A stretch of 7,764 nt of DNA from contig JBCCZC010000269.1 of NCBI GenBank assembly GCA_039188505.1, positions 1 through 7,764 of the forward strand. The letters run 5' to 3'. Below, one piece after another: positions 1 through 7,600 of this stretch. Under the pieces are notes generated by a model. It was not told the origin of the DNA and searched no databases. It worked only from the letters and a program-made list of their open reading frames with translations. Origin of the DNA: JBCCZC01 sp039188505 (GTDB taxonomy: Bacteria; Pseudomonadota; Gammaproteobacteria; Xanthomonadales; SZUA-38). Numbering within the stretch: position 1 is the stretch's first letter; every line of letters starts with the position of its first letter. Position numbers and translations under genes: made by a program.

Positions 1-540
1 ACCGGGGCGGCGCGGTGCCTTCAGGAAGTTCGCGCGTTCCTCGCACGCTACCGCCGGGCGGGACTCGCCTGCCACACGAGCGACGAGTTGCTGCTGAATG
101 CCCTCGTTATACGCCAGGAACCTTGGGTCGGCGTAGTCGACGACTACGACTACAACTTCTGCAGCTATCTCCTGGAAAGGGACCCGGCATGGACATCACG
201 CACGCCGATTCTCCACTTCCATTCGATCAAGCCCAATCGCTTCGCCGACCGCGATGTCGTTGGGGGTCCGAAGTGGCAGCCCATCAGCGAGCGACTCTGT
301 GTCGAGATCCCCGAAGAAGGTAGCGGCGGGGAACGCTGGGCGCGCGCCGTCGCCGAGGACCGTCATATGCATCTCGCCATGATGCTCTGGTTCCGGGCAT
401 GCCACGTCGCGTGCACTGGCCTGAGCCTCGAGCGCCCGATGCCGATGACACTACAGGTTCCACTCGCAACGGCCGAAGCCGAGCTACTGCGGCTTGCGGA
501 TGAGCTGGGAGTCGATCTCGCGACCGTGAGCGGAGGCTAG
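1..540 (+). CDS. GT8-like glycosyltransferase, C-terminal part (5' end outside the window)
   Basis: The frame is open from the first base of the window to a TAG at 538-540, giving 179 residues with no start visible, so this is the 3' part of a longer gene. Numbering from the first visible codon, a DELLLN motif (28-33) is followed by DYDYNF (48-53) and then by ILHFHSIKPN (70-79). This order matches the C-terminal half of GT-A fold, family 8-type sugar transferases (DQ-x-x-LN, then YN, then H-F-x-x-x-K-P), where the last His and Lys-Pro contact the metal-bound nucleotide diphosphate. The expected donor-binding DxD motif would lie upstream, outside the window. If the match holds, the enzyme transfers a sugar from a nucleotide-sugar to an acceptor that cannot be told from this fragment. 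The last 80 or so residues (GERWARAV onward) match nothing I recognise and may be a separate helical tail. The TTG at 88 could serve as a start but is in the middle of a motif, so it is not a real start. The coding status is secure; the family is a motif-based inference. Confidence 0.6.
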   Translation, partial: TGAARCLQEVRAFLARYRRAGLACHTSDELLLNALVIRQEPWVGVVDDYDYNFCSYLLERDPAWTSRTPILHFHSIKPNRFADRDVVGGPKWQPISERLCVEIPEEGSGGERWARAVAEDRHMHLAMMLWFRACHVACTGLSLERPMPMTLQVPLATAEAELLRLADELGVDLATVSGG

Positions 541-687
541 CCCGGGCTGCCGGTGCCGTGCTGCTTCGCGCATGCGGAGCAGGCCTCACGACGGCATGTC
601 GGTGCCCGCTCATGCCATCAGGCACAGCTGGGCAGATCTCCGCTGCGCTAGAATCGCGGGCCTTACAGTTCCGATCAGGCCCCTCCC
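541..687. other. Intergenic region upstream of the tricorn-like gene
   Basis: This 147-base gap lies between the stop of the partial glycosyltransferase and the ATG of the peptidase. It contains an imperfect-context inverted repeat, GGCATG (593-598) and CATGCC (611-616), with a 12-base loop. There is no following T-tract, so it is a weak terminator candidate at best. Short open frames cross the gap but have no ribosome binding site and look like chance. The gap is long enough to hold a promoter for the downstream gene, and a candidate -10 box is listed separately. Confidence 0.5.
649..654 (+). promoter_or_regulatory. Candidate -10 box for the tricorn-like peptidase gene
   Basis: TAGAAT differs from the sigma-70 consensus TATAAT at one position and lies 33 bases before the ATG at 688. 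That would give a leader of roughly 25-30 bases. I see no convincing -35 hexamer 16-18 bases upstream (the bases there are GC-rich, around 625-632) and no TG extension. The call therefore rests on the -10 hexamer and its position alone. Confidence 0.3.
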
Positions 688-3600
688 ATGCGCAGAGCCA
701 TTCTCTCGACCCTCTCTCTTCTGCTGCTCGCCAGCACCGCAACGGCCGATACCCGACTCCTCCGCTATCCGGACATCCACGGCGACACCGTGGTGTTCGT
801 CTATGCGGGTGATCTCTACGTCGCCGGCTCCGACGGGGGCGTTGCGCGGCGTCTGACCTCGCACGAGGGACTCGAGCTCTTCCCGAAGTTCTCCCCGGAC
901 GGATCGCAGATCGCGTTCTCGGCCGAGTACAACGGCACGCGCCAGGTCTACGTCATGCCGACCGCGGGCGGGGAGCCGAAGCAGCTCACCTGGTACAACG
1001 ACGTTGGCCCCATGCCGCCGCGCGGGGGCTTCGACTACCGCGTGCTCGACTGGACACCGGACGGCGAAAACGTGCTGGTTCGAGCGAATCGCCTTCCCTG
1101 GGGGGTGCGGATGGGCCAGTTCTACCTGGTGCCGGCCGACGGTGGGACGGAGACGCCACTCGCCATTCCCGAGGGCGGTGGCGGCATGTTCTCGCCCGAT
1201 GGCAAAAAGGTCGTCTACACGCCCATCGACCGGGAGTTCCGGACTTGGAAGCGCTACCGCGGTGGGCGGGCGCAGGACGTCTGGGTCTATGACCTCGAGG
1301 CCGATAACTCGCGCCAGCTCACGACCAGCCCGGCGACCGACAACCAGCCGCTCTGGGTTGGTGACGCAATCTTCTACACCTCCGATCGCGACTACACGCT
1401 GAATCTGTTCCGCCACATCGACAACGGCGCGCCGGTTGCCGTAACGGACCACGACGACTTCGACGTCCTCTGGCCGAGCGCTGGACCCGACGCCATCGTC
1501 TACCAGAGCGGCGGCTGGCTCCATCGCTTCGACCCCACGTCCGGCGAGAGCCGGAAGCTGTCCATCACCGTGACGGGCGATCGTCCGCACCGGATGCCAC
1601 ACGTGGTCGAGGTCGCCGAGTTCGTCCAGACCGCCAACGTGTCGCCGGACGGCAAGCGTGCCGTCCTCAGTGGCAGGGGCGAGGTGTTCACGGTCCCGGC
1701 GAAGGAGGGGCCGATCCGCAACATCACCCGGACCGGCAGCGAGCGCGAGATCAACGCGACCTGGTCGCCGGACGGTTCGCAGATCGCCTATCTCTCCGAT
1801 GCAACCGGGGAGTACGAGCTGTGGGTGCGGCCCCAGGATGGCCGCGGCGAGGCCCGCCAGATCACCGATGACGGCTCAGTCTGGCGCTACCCGCCGGCAT
1901 GGTCTCCGGATGGCACCATGCTGCTTTTCGGCGACACGGCGCAGCGCCTCAACGTGGCCGAGGTGGAGAGCGGCCGGGTTCGTGTGCTCGACAGCTCGCG
2001 GCACAACGATATCAACGACTACGCGTGGGGGCCGGACAGCCGCCACGTGGCCTACATCCGCGACAACGCCCAGGGCATGTGTAGCGTCTGGATCCACGAT
2101 CTCGACGAAGGCGAGTCGACCCAGGTGACGGGCGACGAGACGGCGGAGGGCAGCCCCGCCTTCGATCCGGAAGGCCGCTACCTCTATTTCCTGTCGTCCC
2201 GCGACTACGATCTCAGCTTCTCGAGCATCGAGTTCGACTACCAGGTGATGAACTCGGTCCGCGTCTATGCCGCCCAGCTGAACGCCGAGGCTCCCGCACT
2301 GCATCGACCCGAAAGCGACGAGGTAGCGGTTTCCAACAGCGAAGGGGGCGACGAAAACGACGATGACGACGAAGGTGAAACCGATCTGGCCATCGACTAC
2401 GCCGGCATCGAGGCGCGCACGGTTGCGCTGCAAAGCGGGGGTGGCGTCTACCGCAGCGTCAGCGCCAACGCATCGGGCGTCTTCTACCTTGCAGGCCAAG
2501 GCCCGGCGACCGCGCTGAAGTACTTCGATATCGAGAGCGAAGAGGAGAAGACGGTACTCGAAGGTATCGCGGTCTACACGCTGGCCGCCAAGGGCGGTCA
2601 CGTGCTCTTCCGGAAGGGGCAGGACTGGGGCATCGCCGAGGCGAAGCCCGATCAGGATGCCGGCAAGGGCCATCTGGATCTCGCCGACCTCGAGCTCCGC
2701 GTCGATCCGGCCGAGGAGTGGGGCCAGATGTACGTCGATGGCTGGCGCATCTTGCGCGACTGGTTCTATGACCCGGGCATGCACGGCATGGACTGGGACG
2801 CGGTCCACGAAAAGTACGAGCCGCTGGTAGGGCACGTGGCGCACCGTTCGGATCTCGACTTCATTTTCGGCGAGATCGCGGGCGAGATGAACGCGGGCCA
2901 CATCTATGTGCAGAACGGCGATCAGCCGTCGGTCGAGCGCCGCAACGGCGGCCTGCTCGGCGCGGAGATCGAGCCGGCGGACGGCTTCTTCCGCATCGCG
3001 AAGGTGTTCGGTGGTGAACCCTGGCACGCCATGTTCCGCTCGCCGCTGGCCGAGCCCGGCGTGGACGTCTCCGCGGGCGACTACATCCTGGCCGTCGATG
3101 GCGTTTCAACGAGCGGCGTGGACAACTTCTACCGGTTGCTGGAGAACCGTGGCGGCGACGTGGTCACGCTGACCGTCAACGATCGAGCCCGGGAGCGCGG
3201 CGCGCGTGACGTGATGGTCCGGACCGTGACCTCGGAAACCAGCCTGCGTTACCTCGACTGGATCAACGATCGCCGCAAGCGCGTCGATGAGCTCTCCGGC
3301 GGCCGGATCGGCTACGTCCATCTCCCGAATACCGCCACCGATGGCAATCGTGAGCTCTTCAAGCGGTTCCTGCCCCAGGTCGGCAAGGACGCGCTCATCA
3401 TCGACGCCCGCTACAACGGCGGCGGCTTCATTCCGGATCGCATGATCGAGGTGGTCTCGCGCAAGCCGCTGAACTACTGGAAGCGCCGCGGCCTCGACCC
3501 GCAGGCAACGCCCGCATTCTCCCACGATGGACCGAAGGCGACGTTGATCAACGGTTATTCGAGCTCGGGGGGGGACGCCTTCCCCTACTACTTCCGCAAG

Positions 3601-3903
3601 CTCGGCCTCGGACCGCTGATCGGCACCCGCAGCTGGGGTGGTCTGATCGGCATCTCGGGCAACCCGATGCTTGTCGACGGCGGCGGGATCCTCGCCTCCA
3701 CGTTCCGTTTCCTCGACACCGACGGCAACTGGGCGGTCGAGAACGAGGGCGTAGCGCCGGATATCGAGGTCGTCGATCGGCCGGAGCGGGTCGCCGCCGG
3801 TGAGGATCCGACGCTGGAGCGCGCCGTGGCGTATCTGCTCGAGCAGCTTGAGGCCGACCCGCCCGAGGCGGTTGTAGCGCCGCCCGCGCCGACGGATTTC
3901 TGA
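688..3903 (+). CDS. Exported tricorn-protease homologue (S41 family serine peptidase)
   Basis: The protein has 1071 residues, about the length of archaeal tricorn. Residues 1-20 form a Sec signal peptide (RR start, leucine-rich core, ATA|D cleavage site), so it should act in the periplasm, whereas archaeal tricorn is cytosolic. Residues about 25-310 and 320-660 carry TolB/WD40-like blade motifs (FSPDG at 68, WSPDG at 359 and 405, each followed by a QLT/QIT-type strand end), matching the six- and seven-bladed propellers of tricorn that gate substrate and product. The helical core starts near E677-W678 (WRILRDWFYD, 686-695). A PDZ domain spans about 754-850 (GDYILAVDG, 797-805). The S41 domain follows: DARYNGGG (906-913) for the oxyanion region, SSSGGDAF with predicted nucleophile S960, and VENEGVAPD (1017-1025) for the catalytic Glu. 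The charge-relay His is H738 in NAGHIY. The Ser before this His in tricorn is Gly737 here, and the Asp after the nucleophile is Gly961. The family degrades peptides to short oligopeptides. An acidic insert (552-564) lies in the second propeller. The ATG at 688 is chosen because it creates the signal peptide; its ribosome site is weak (CAGG near 675). The gene appears monocistronic. Confidence 0.93.
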   Translation: MRRAILSTLSLLLLASTATADTRLLRYPDIHGDTVVFVYAGDLYVAGSDGGVARRLTSHEGLELFPKFSPDGSQIAFSAEYNGTRQVYVMPTAGGEPKQLTWYNDVGPMPPRGGFDYRVLDWTPDGENVLVRANRLPWGVRMGQFYLVPADGGTETPLAIPEGGGGMFSPDGKKVVYTPIDREFRTWKRYRGGRAQDVWVYDLEADNSRQLTTSPATDNQPLWVGDAIFYTSDRDYTLNLFRHIDNGAPVAVTDHDDFDVLWPSAGPDAIVYQSGGWLHRFDPTSGESRKLSITVTGDRPHRMPHVVEVAEFVQTANVSPDGKRAVLSGRGEVFTVPAKEGPIRNITRTGSEREINATWSPDGSQIAYLSDATGEYELWVRPQDGRGEARQITDDGSVWRYPPAWSPDGTMLLFGDTAQRLNVAEVESGRVRVLDSSRHNDINDYAWGPDSRHVAYIRDNAQGMCSVWIHDLDEGESTQVTGDETAEGSPAFDPEGRYLYFLSSRDYDLSFSSIEFDYQVMNSVRVYAAQLNAEAPALHRPESDEVAVSNSEGGDENDDDDEGETDLAIDYAGIEARTVALQSGGGVYRSVSANASGVFYLAGQGPATALKYFDIESEEEKTVLEGIAVYTLAAKGGHVLFRKGQDWGIAEAKPDQDAGKGHLDLADLELRVDPAEEWGQMYVDGWRILRDWFYDPGMHGMDWDAVHEKYEPLVGHVAHRSDLDFIFGEIAGEMNAGHIYVQNGDQPSVERRNGGLLGAEIEPADGFFRIAKVFGGEPWHAMFRSPLAEPGVDVSAGDYILAVDGVSTSGVDNFYRLLENRGGDVVTLTVNDRARERGARDVMVRTVTSETSLRYLDWINDRRKRVDELSGGRIGYVHLPNTATDGNRELFKRFLPQVGKDALIIDARYNGGGFIPDRMIEVVSRKPLNYWKRRGLDPQATPAFSHDGPKATLINGYSSSGGDAFPYYFRKLGLGPLIGTRSWGGLIGISGNPMLVDGGGILASTFRFLDTDGNWAVENEGVAPDIEVVDRPERVAAGEDPTLERAVAYLLEQLEADPPEAVVAPPAPTDF
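3567..3574. repeat. Eight-G homopolymer across the nucleophile codons of the tricorn-like gene
   Basis: The run starts at the last base of the Ser960 codon, covers the two GGG codons for Gly961 and Gly962, and ends at the first base of the Asp963 codon. Most other glycines in this gene use GGC, so two adjacent GGG codons stand out. A gain or loss of one G would shift the frame directly after the catalytic Ser and remove the C-terminal catalytic Glu. Confidence 0.9.
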
Positions 3904-3913
3904 CGGTCCGGGG

Positions 3914-3941
3914 AGCGTGATCGAGGCCACTCGATCACGCT
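3914..3941. terminator. Hairpin between convergent genes, candidate bidirectional terminator
   Basis: AGCGTGATCGAG (3914-3925) and CTCGATCACGCT (3930-3941) are perfect 12-base complements around the 4-base loop GCCA. The hairpin starts 11 bases after the stop codon of the tricorn-like gene and lies 74 bases past the stop of the opposing gene. Because the stem is symmetric it could stop transcription from both sides. Neither side has a clear T-tract (TGTCCTG on the plus side, CCCCGGAC on the minus side). It may therefore act as a weak or factor-assisted terminator, or as a 3'-end stabiliser. Confidence 0.6.
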
Positions 3942-4014
3942 GTCCTGCTGCCCGTGCGTTGCCCTGCAGAGCCAGCGTGTCGACGCAGTCCCGTACGTCC
4001 GTGCACTGCATCCA

Positions 4015-7000
4015 CTATTCCACGCCTTCCGAACCCGGCTCGAACCCGCCGGCGAAGATCACGTCCGGCGGCGGCGACTCCGAGCCGCCGATGCTGAACG
4101 CGCCGATGCTCGATGAGGGCCCGACATAGCAGTCGTTGAGCGGGGTTACACGCCAGAAGAGACTGCCATCCGAGAGCGGTCTGCGGATCGTGAATCGGGT
4201 GCCTTCCACCACTTCTGCCAGCAGGACATTCTCGAAATCACGCGTCGAGGAAACCTCCAGCCGATATGCACTGGCCTGTACAGTCTCGGTCCACACGAGT
4301 TCCGCAGGGAAAGTCACCGTCCGCCCGGCGATCGGCGCCAGGGGCGACACCGCTCCGTCGATTTCCTCGAAAACGCCAACAAACGCGACTCGCGTGACTT
4401 GCTCCCCGGTGCTGAAGGTCAGAGCCACGTTGACCGGATACACCCCAGCGCTCGGGGCTGATGGAAAATTGATCGTCAACGCTCTTGTGCCGAGGAAGGG
4501 TACCGACGGCACGGTGACCTCAACCGCGGCCGCCAACCCTGCCTCGACCGCGACGGACACCACCTCGAGATCCTCCCCTCCCGCAACCAGCTCGAGTTCC
4601 GCTGACTGGCCGCCGTCATCCGAACTCAGACAGAGCTGCGCTTGCGGTTGGAGCACTAACGTAGCGGTTCCAGGCAGCGAGCGACCTGTCTCCTCGAGAA
4701 GCCCAAGGCCCTGATTCTCGAACGCGGTGCCATCACCGCCCAGTACCATGCTGCCGTCGGTCGAAACGGACGACCCGATGGATGCGCCAGCCTGGGAGAG
4801 GATCGCTGCAGGTGCCGAGAACACGCCATCCGTGTAACTGTACACTGCCCCGTCTTCCCCAAAGTCTCGCGCCGGCGCCCCTACGACAAGCAGGCCATCC
4901 GTGGCGTCGACAGCGGTACCGAATCCGGCCTCGATCTGAAAGATCTCGGACAGCTGTTGAAGGGAGGCCGCATCAAAGACGAACACCGAGCCAGGATCGG
5001 AAGAACTGGACGGCGCGCCAACGAACATGGTGTCCCCGTCGATGGCGACCGAGGCACCGAACGCCAACATGTCATCGTCGAGGGACACGGTGCCCACGAG
5101 CTGCAGGTTTTCCGCCACCTGTTCATAGAGGTCCACCACGCCGGTGCCGGCACCAATGCCCAAGCCGTCAGAACCACCGATCGCAAGCTTGCCGGACGCG
5201 TAATCGAGGGACGCCCCGAAATTGGAAACCGTGCCGATCGATGGCGCGATCGTGTCCATCAACGTCGCAGCGGTCGCCCCAAGGGAGAAGACGTAAACCT
5301 GCCCGGACCCCGCGGCCTGTGGATCCCCGACTGACATCACGTCGCCTTCCATGGAGAGAGCTGAACCGAATGCTTCGGCGCTGCCCGCGTCGACTCCGAA
5401 CTTGTAATCGAAGCCATTGGCGAGGTTGCGCTCGAAAATGGCGGCGCCGATGCCGCCCAACGCCAGACCCTTCGCGCGATCACCGTCTGCCGGCGCGCCA
5501 ACGGCAAGGCGCTGGCCCGAAAGCGCGATGGATGCGCCGAAGCGACGGCCTTCGAAACCTGGTGGGGCCATGATCTTCTGGACGATTCGCGGTGAATCAA
5601 CGCTCGTGTCGTACACGAAGACTGTGCCGCCCTCGAGCTCCGGCGCGGCCACAGCCACCGTGTCCGAATCCAATGCCACCGATTCCCCGAAGCCGTAGTC
5701 GATGTCGCCGACCAGGATCTCCACGGCGCCATCGCTGTCGAGACGCAGGATCTGGGACGGGACACCGGGGAAGCCGCCGCGATCGCCGAACACCCCTTCC
5801 TCCGTGATCAGGGATACGTTAAAGAAAAAATCGATTGCTATCGCGTCACCCTTTCGCCCCGCGAAGAATCTCGAATCGACGATGAACGGCTCGAGTGATC
5901 CGTCCGGAGCAACCCTGCTGACGACTGGAAACTCGCTCAACGAGTTCCCGTTGCTTCTGAGATAGATCTCGTTGTCGGAGCCGAACACTGGCAGGACGTT
6001 TCCGGCGCGCTCTGCCGTCACGACGTATTCGATCTGATCTTCCCCGACGGAAGTGAAGACACCGGTGGTGTCGAAGCCCAGAAAACGCTCGCCGTCAAAG
6101 TCCTCGATCTGGGTATCGCTGGCCCCCTCCGGCTCATCAGGCATCACGAAGACGGTTCGGGCAGAGCGCTGTTCGACATCAATCTCCAGCACCCGAGTAT
6201 TGGTGCGATTCCGATCTCTGGCGAACGCGAATATGCGGCCAAGTGCCTCGAACGCAAACCGGCATTGTAGCTGGCTGCCGTCCAGCGTCGTGCCATCGAG
6301 GATCGGCCACCACGATCCCTCCGAGAACGCGAGAAAGTCGAAGAACGTATCTCCGGAGCTCCCGCATGAGAATAGTGATCCGTCACCGCCCTGAACCGGG
6401 TCCTGCGCCGATATCAGCGTGGTCGTGAGCCGACCATCCGCACCGATCTGTCTCAGCCTTCCCGACTGTATGTCGGAGTACAAAATGGCACCGTCGGAAA
6501 GCAACTGAAGCCGGAAATTGACGATACCGGCGGCCGCGTGCCTCGCTGGCCGCCCTTCGTTGAAATCCCCGCCGATAACGGGAACAACCGGAGAGCTTGC
6601 TCCCTCAGGTGTGAGGGAAAGGATCTTCACGATCCGACGGTTCGATCTCTCCAGCACATGCAGTTCGTCTGCGCCGTTAAAGTCCAGCGGCACAGCACCG
6701 CTCGCTTTTGTCGGGAGAAACGCCACCGTTGCGTACGCCTCCGTGGCCGGATCAAAGCGAAAGACGACATCTCCCCCGGTGGCGTAGCCGGAGACAAAGA
6801 TTTCATCAGCGCTATTGATCGCCAGGTCGTCGAGATCGGGGCTGTTGCCGAGCAGGCGCCTGGGCAAGGTCGCAACGCGATTACCGAAGCCGGCATCGGT
6901 CAATTCATAGAGCGCCTGATCGAGCTCGAGGTCCGGATCCTCGCCCCGGAATCGGAAGACCATCGCGAGTCTGTCGCCGTTGGCCAGGGAATCGATGGCC

Positions 7001-7593
7001 ACCACCCTCGCCGAGAAACCGTCCGGAAACGTGAAGTCCGCATCCACCACCGTCTCGACGGTATCCCCCTCGACCACCGAGAGCCCCTCGGCGTCCTTGA
7101 TCCAGGTCTTTCCATGTCGATCCGCATGCAGGACGAAACTCTGGCCCCGGCCGATCATCCGGGCCTCACTGTCCTCGACGACGAGAAGACCTCGATTCGT
7201 TCCCATCAGGATACGTCCGGACGCTTCAACGGCGACGCCGCTGGAAACGCGCACACCGTTCGAGACACCGTTGACTCCGCGGATGAGCGTGAAACGAGCG
7301 GGACTGGTACCCGATCCAGGCAGCAGCACCGAAGCGCCCCCGATCGTCGTCCCCGCGATAATCTCGGCAATTCCCGCTTCGCTACGTCTGATGAGCAGAT
7401 CCTGCTCGGGGTCGTAGACCAGCAGTCGTCCTTCGTTGTCGAAGGTGATGTCTGATAGCCCGAAGAAGCCAACATCCAGCGCCTGGCTACCCTCGATCGG
7501 ACTGGAAATCACCAGGGGCGACGCTTTCGCCGCCCCGGAAAAGCAGGCAAGGCAGGCCGTCATGCAGATGATCCGGACGAACAGATTTCTCAC
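4015..7593 (-). CDS. Large secreted protein with NHL-like and seven FG-GAP_2-type repeats and an IFAGGFE tail
   Basis: Read from a GTG at 7593, the product has 1192 residues. That start has a GGGAG ribosome site 7 bases upstream and gives a compact signal peptide (MRNLFVRIIC..., cleavage after AKA at 24). The in-frame ATG at 7620 would add nine residues but has no ribosome site. Residues about 45-380 show NHL-like blade strands (LSDITFDNEGRLLVYD at 46-61, LQLLSDGAILYSD near 360), probably a first propeller that may run on to about 600. Seven repeats then carry FG at 635, 685, 742, 792, 845 and 891 and IG at 939, each followed by a VGAP-like turn and G-x-V-x-V-Y/F strand. Spacing is 46-57 residues, as in a seven-bladed FG-GAP_2 propeller. 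The DxDxDG calcium loop of integrins is missing. A beta-rich domain (about 975-1083) and an Fn3-like domain (about 1084-1171, LVWTETVQASAYRLEVS, FWRVTP) follow. The last residues read DVIFAGGFEP, then an acidic end. No enzyme motif is visible. It is most likely a surface or extracellular protein in adhesion or matrix contact, but the function is unknown. Third codon positions look less uniformly G/C than in the peptidase gene. Confidence 0.9.
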   Translation of the reverse strand: MRNLFVRIICMTACLACFSGAAKASPLVISSPIEGSQALDVGFFGLSDITFDNEGRLLVYDPEQDLLIRRSEAGIAEIIAGTTIGGASVLLPGSGTSPARFTLIRGVNGVSNGVRVSSGVAVEASGRILMGTNRGLLVVEDSEARMIGRGQSFVLHADRHGKTWIKDAEGLSVVEGDTVETVVDADFTFPDGFSARVVAIDSLANGDRLAMVFRFRGEDPDLELDQALYELTDAGFGNRVATLPRRLLGNSPDLDDLAINSADEIFVSGYATGGDVVFRFDPATEAYATVAFLPTKASGAVPLDFNGADELHVLERSNRRIVKILSLTPEGASSPVVPVIGGDFNEGRPARHAAAGIVNFRLQLLSDGAILYSDIQSGRLRQIGADGRLTTTLISAQDPVQGGDGSLFSCGSSGDTFFDFLAFSEGSWWPILDGTTLDGSQLQCRFAFEALGRIFAFARDRNRTNTRVLEIDVEQRSARTVFVMPDEPEGASDTQIEDFDGERFLGFDTTGVFTSVGEDQIEYVVTAERAGNVLPVFGSDNEIYLRSNGNSLSEFPVVSRVAPDGSLEPFIVDSRFFAGRKGDAIAIDFFFNVSLITEEGVFGDRGGFPGVPSQILRLDSDGAVEILVGDIDYGFGESVALDSDTVAVAAPELEGGTVFVYDTSVDSPRIVQKIMAPPGFEGRRFGASIALSGQRLAVGAPADGDRAKGLALGGIGAAIFERNLANGFDYKFGVDAGSAEAFGSALSMEGDVMSVGDPQAAGSGQVYVFSLGATAATLMDTIAPSIGTVSNFGASLDYASGKLAIGGSDGLGIGAGTGVVDLYEQVAENLQLVGTVSLDDDMLAFGASVAIDGDTMFVGAPSSSSDPGSVFVFDAASLQQLSEIFQIEAGFGTAVDATDGLLVVGAPARDFGEDGAVYSYTDGVFSAPAAILSQAGASIGSSVSTDGSMVLGGDGTAFENQGLGLLEETGRSLPGTATLVLQPQAQLCLSSDDGGQSAELELVAGGEDLEVVSVAVEAGLAAAVEVTVPSVPFLGTRALTINFPSAPSAGVYPVNVALTFSTGEQVTRVAFVGVFEEIDGAVSPLAPIAGRTVTFPAELVWTETVQASAYRLEVSSTRDFENVLLAEVVEGTRFTIRRPLSDGSLFWRVTPLNDCYVGPSSSIGAFSIGGSESPPPDVIFAGGFEPGSEGVE
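4018..4065 (-). other. Short C-terminal tail motif (DVIFAGGFE plus acidic end)
   Basis: The last 16 residues read D-V-I-F-A-G-G-F-E-P-G-S-E-G-V-E, preceded by a Ser/Pro-rich linker (SESPPP) after the Fn3-like domain. It is too short and too polar for a membrane anchor, and it lacks the hydrophobic segment and basic end of PEP-CTERM or GlyGly-CTERM signals. From memory, similar 'IF-x-x-GFE' ends occur on other large exported gammaproteobacterial proteins, often after the same kind of beta-sandwich domain. Its function is not known to me. Confidence 0.5.
4690..5710 (-). other. Seven tandem FG-GAP_2-type propeller blades within the secreted protein
   Basis: The FG (or IG) dipeptides are encoded with their first residue at 5691, 5541, 5370, 5220, 5061, 4923 and 4779 on the minus strand. 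The shared pattern is FG-x-S/A-x-x-x-x-D/S-G/D-D, a hydrophobic strand, V-G-A/G-P or a variant, then G-x-V-x-V-Y/F near the end of the blade. The last blade has Ile for Phe and GGDG for the GAP turn. The repeats are diverged at DNA level, so they are old rather than recently copied. Seven is the number needed for one closed propeller. Confidence 0.8.
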
Positions 7594-7600
7594 TGATGGG

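Noticed and set aside
132..148. Near-perfect palindrome (8-base arms around one base) inside the glycosyltransferase fragment
   Set aside because: It lies inside codons for the conserved VVDDY/DYDYNF motif, so the protein sequence and GAC/TAC codon choice explain it. No sign of a regulatory role.
610..1602. Minus-strand open frame of 330 codons opposite the tricorn-like gene
   Set aside because: It lies wholly antisense to a well-supported gene and reflects its GC-rich codon pattern. The composition is rich in Val, Arg, Ala and Asp, with no recognisable domain.
1876..3027. Minus-strand open frame of 383 codons opposite the tricorn-like gene
   Set aside because: Antisense shadow in the same register as the other long minus-strand frames. 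No motif, no ribosome site, and the plus-strand product has a complete domain series across it.
3106..4011. Minus-strand open frame of 301 codons ending near the convergent gene
   Set aside because: Antisense to the PDZ and S41 domains and crosses the hairpin. No domain recognised; explained by codon bias of the opposite strand.
4782..5573. Plus-strand open frame of 263 codons opposite the FG-GAP region
   Set aside because: Very Arg/Pro-rich translation typical of a shadow frame, antisense to regularly spaced propeller blades on the minus strand.
7530..7593. Possible lipoprotein signal (Cys at residues 10, 14 and 17 of the secreted protein)
   Set aside because: The residues before each Cys (for example MTA-C and CLA-C) do not fit a good lipobox with Leu at -3, and a standard AKA|S cleavage site follows.
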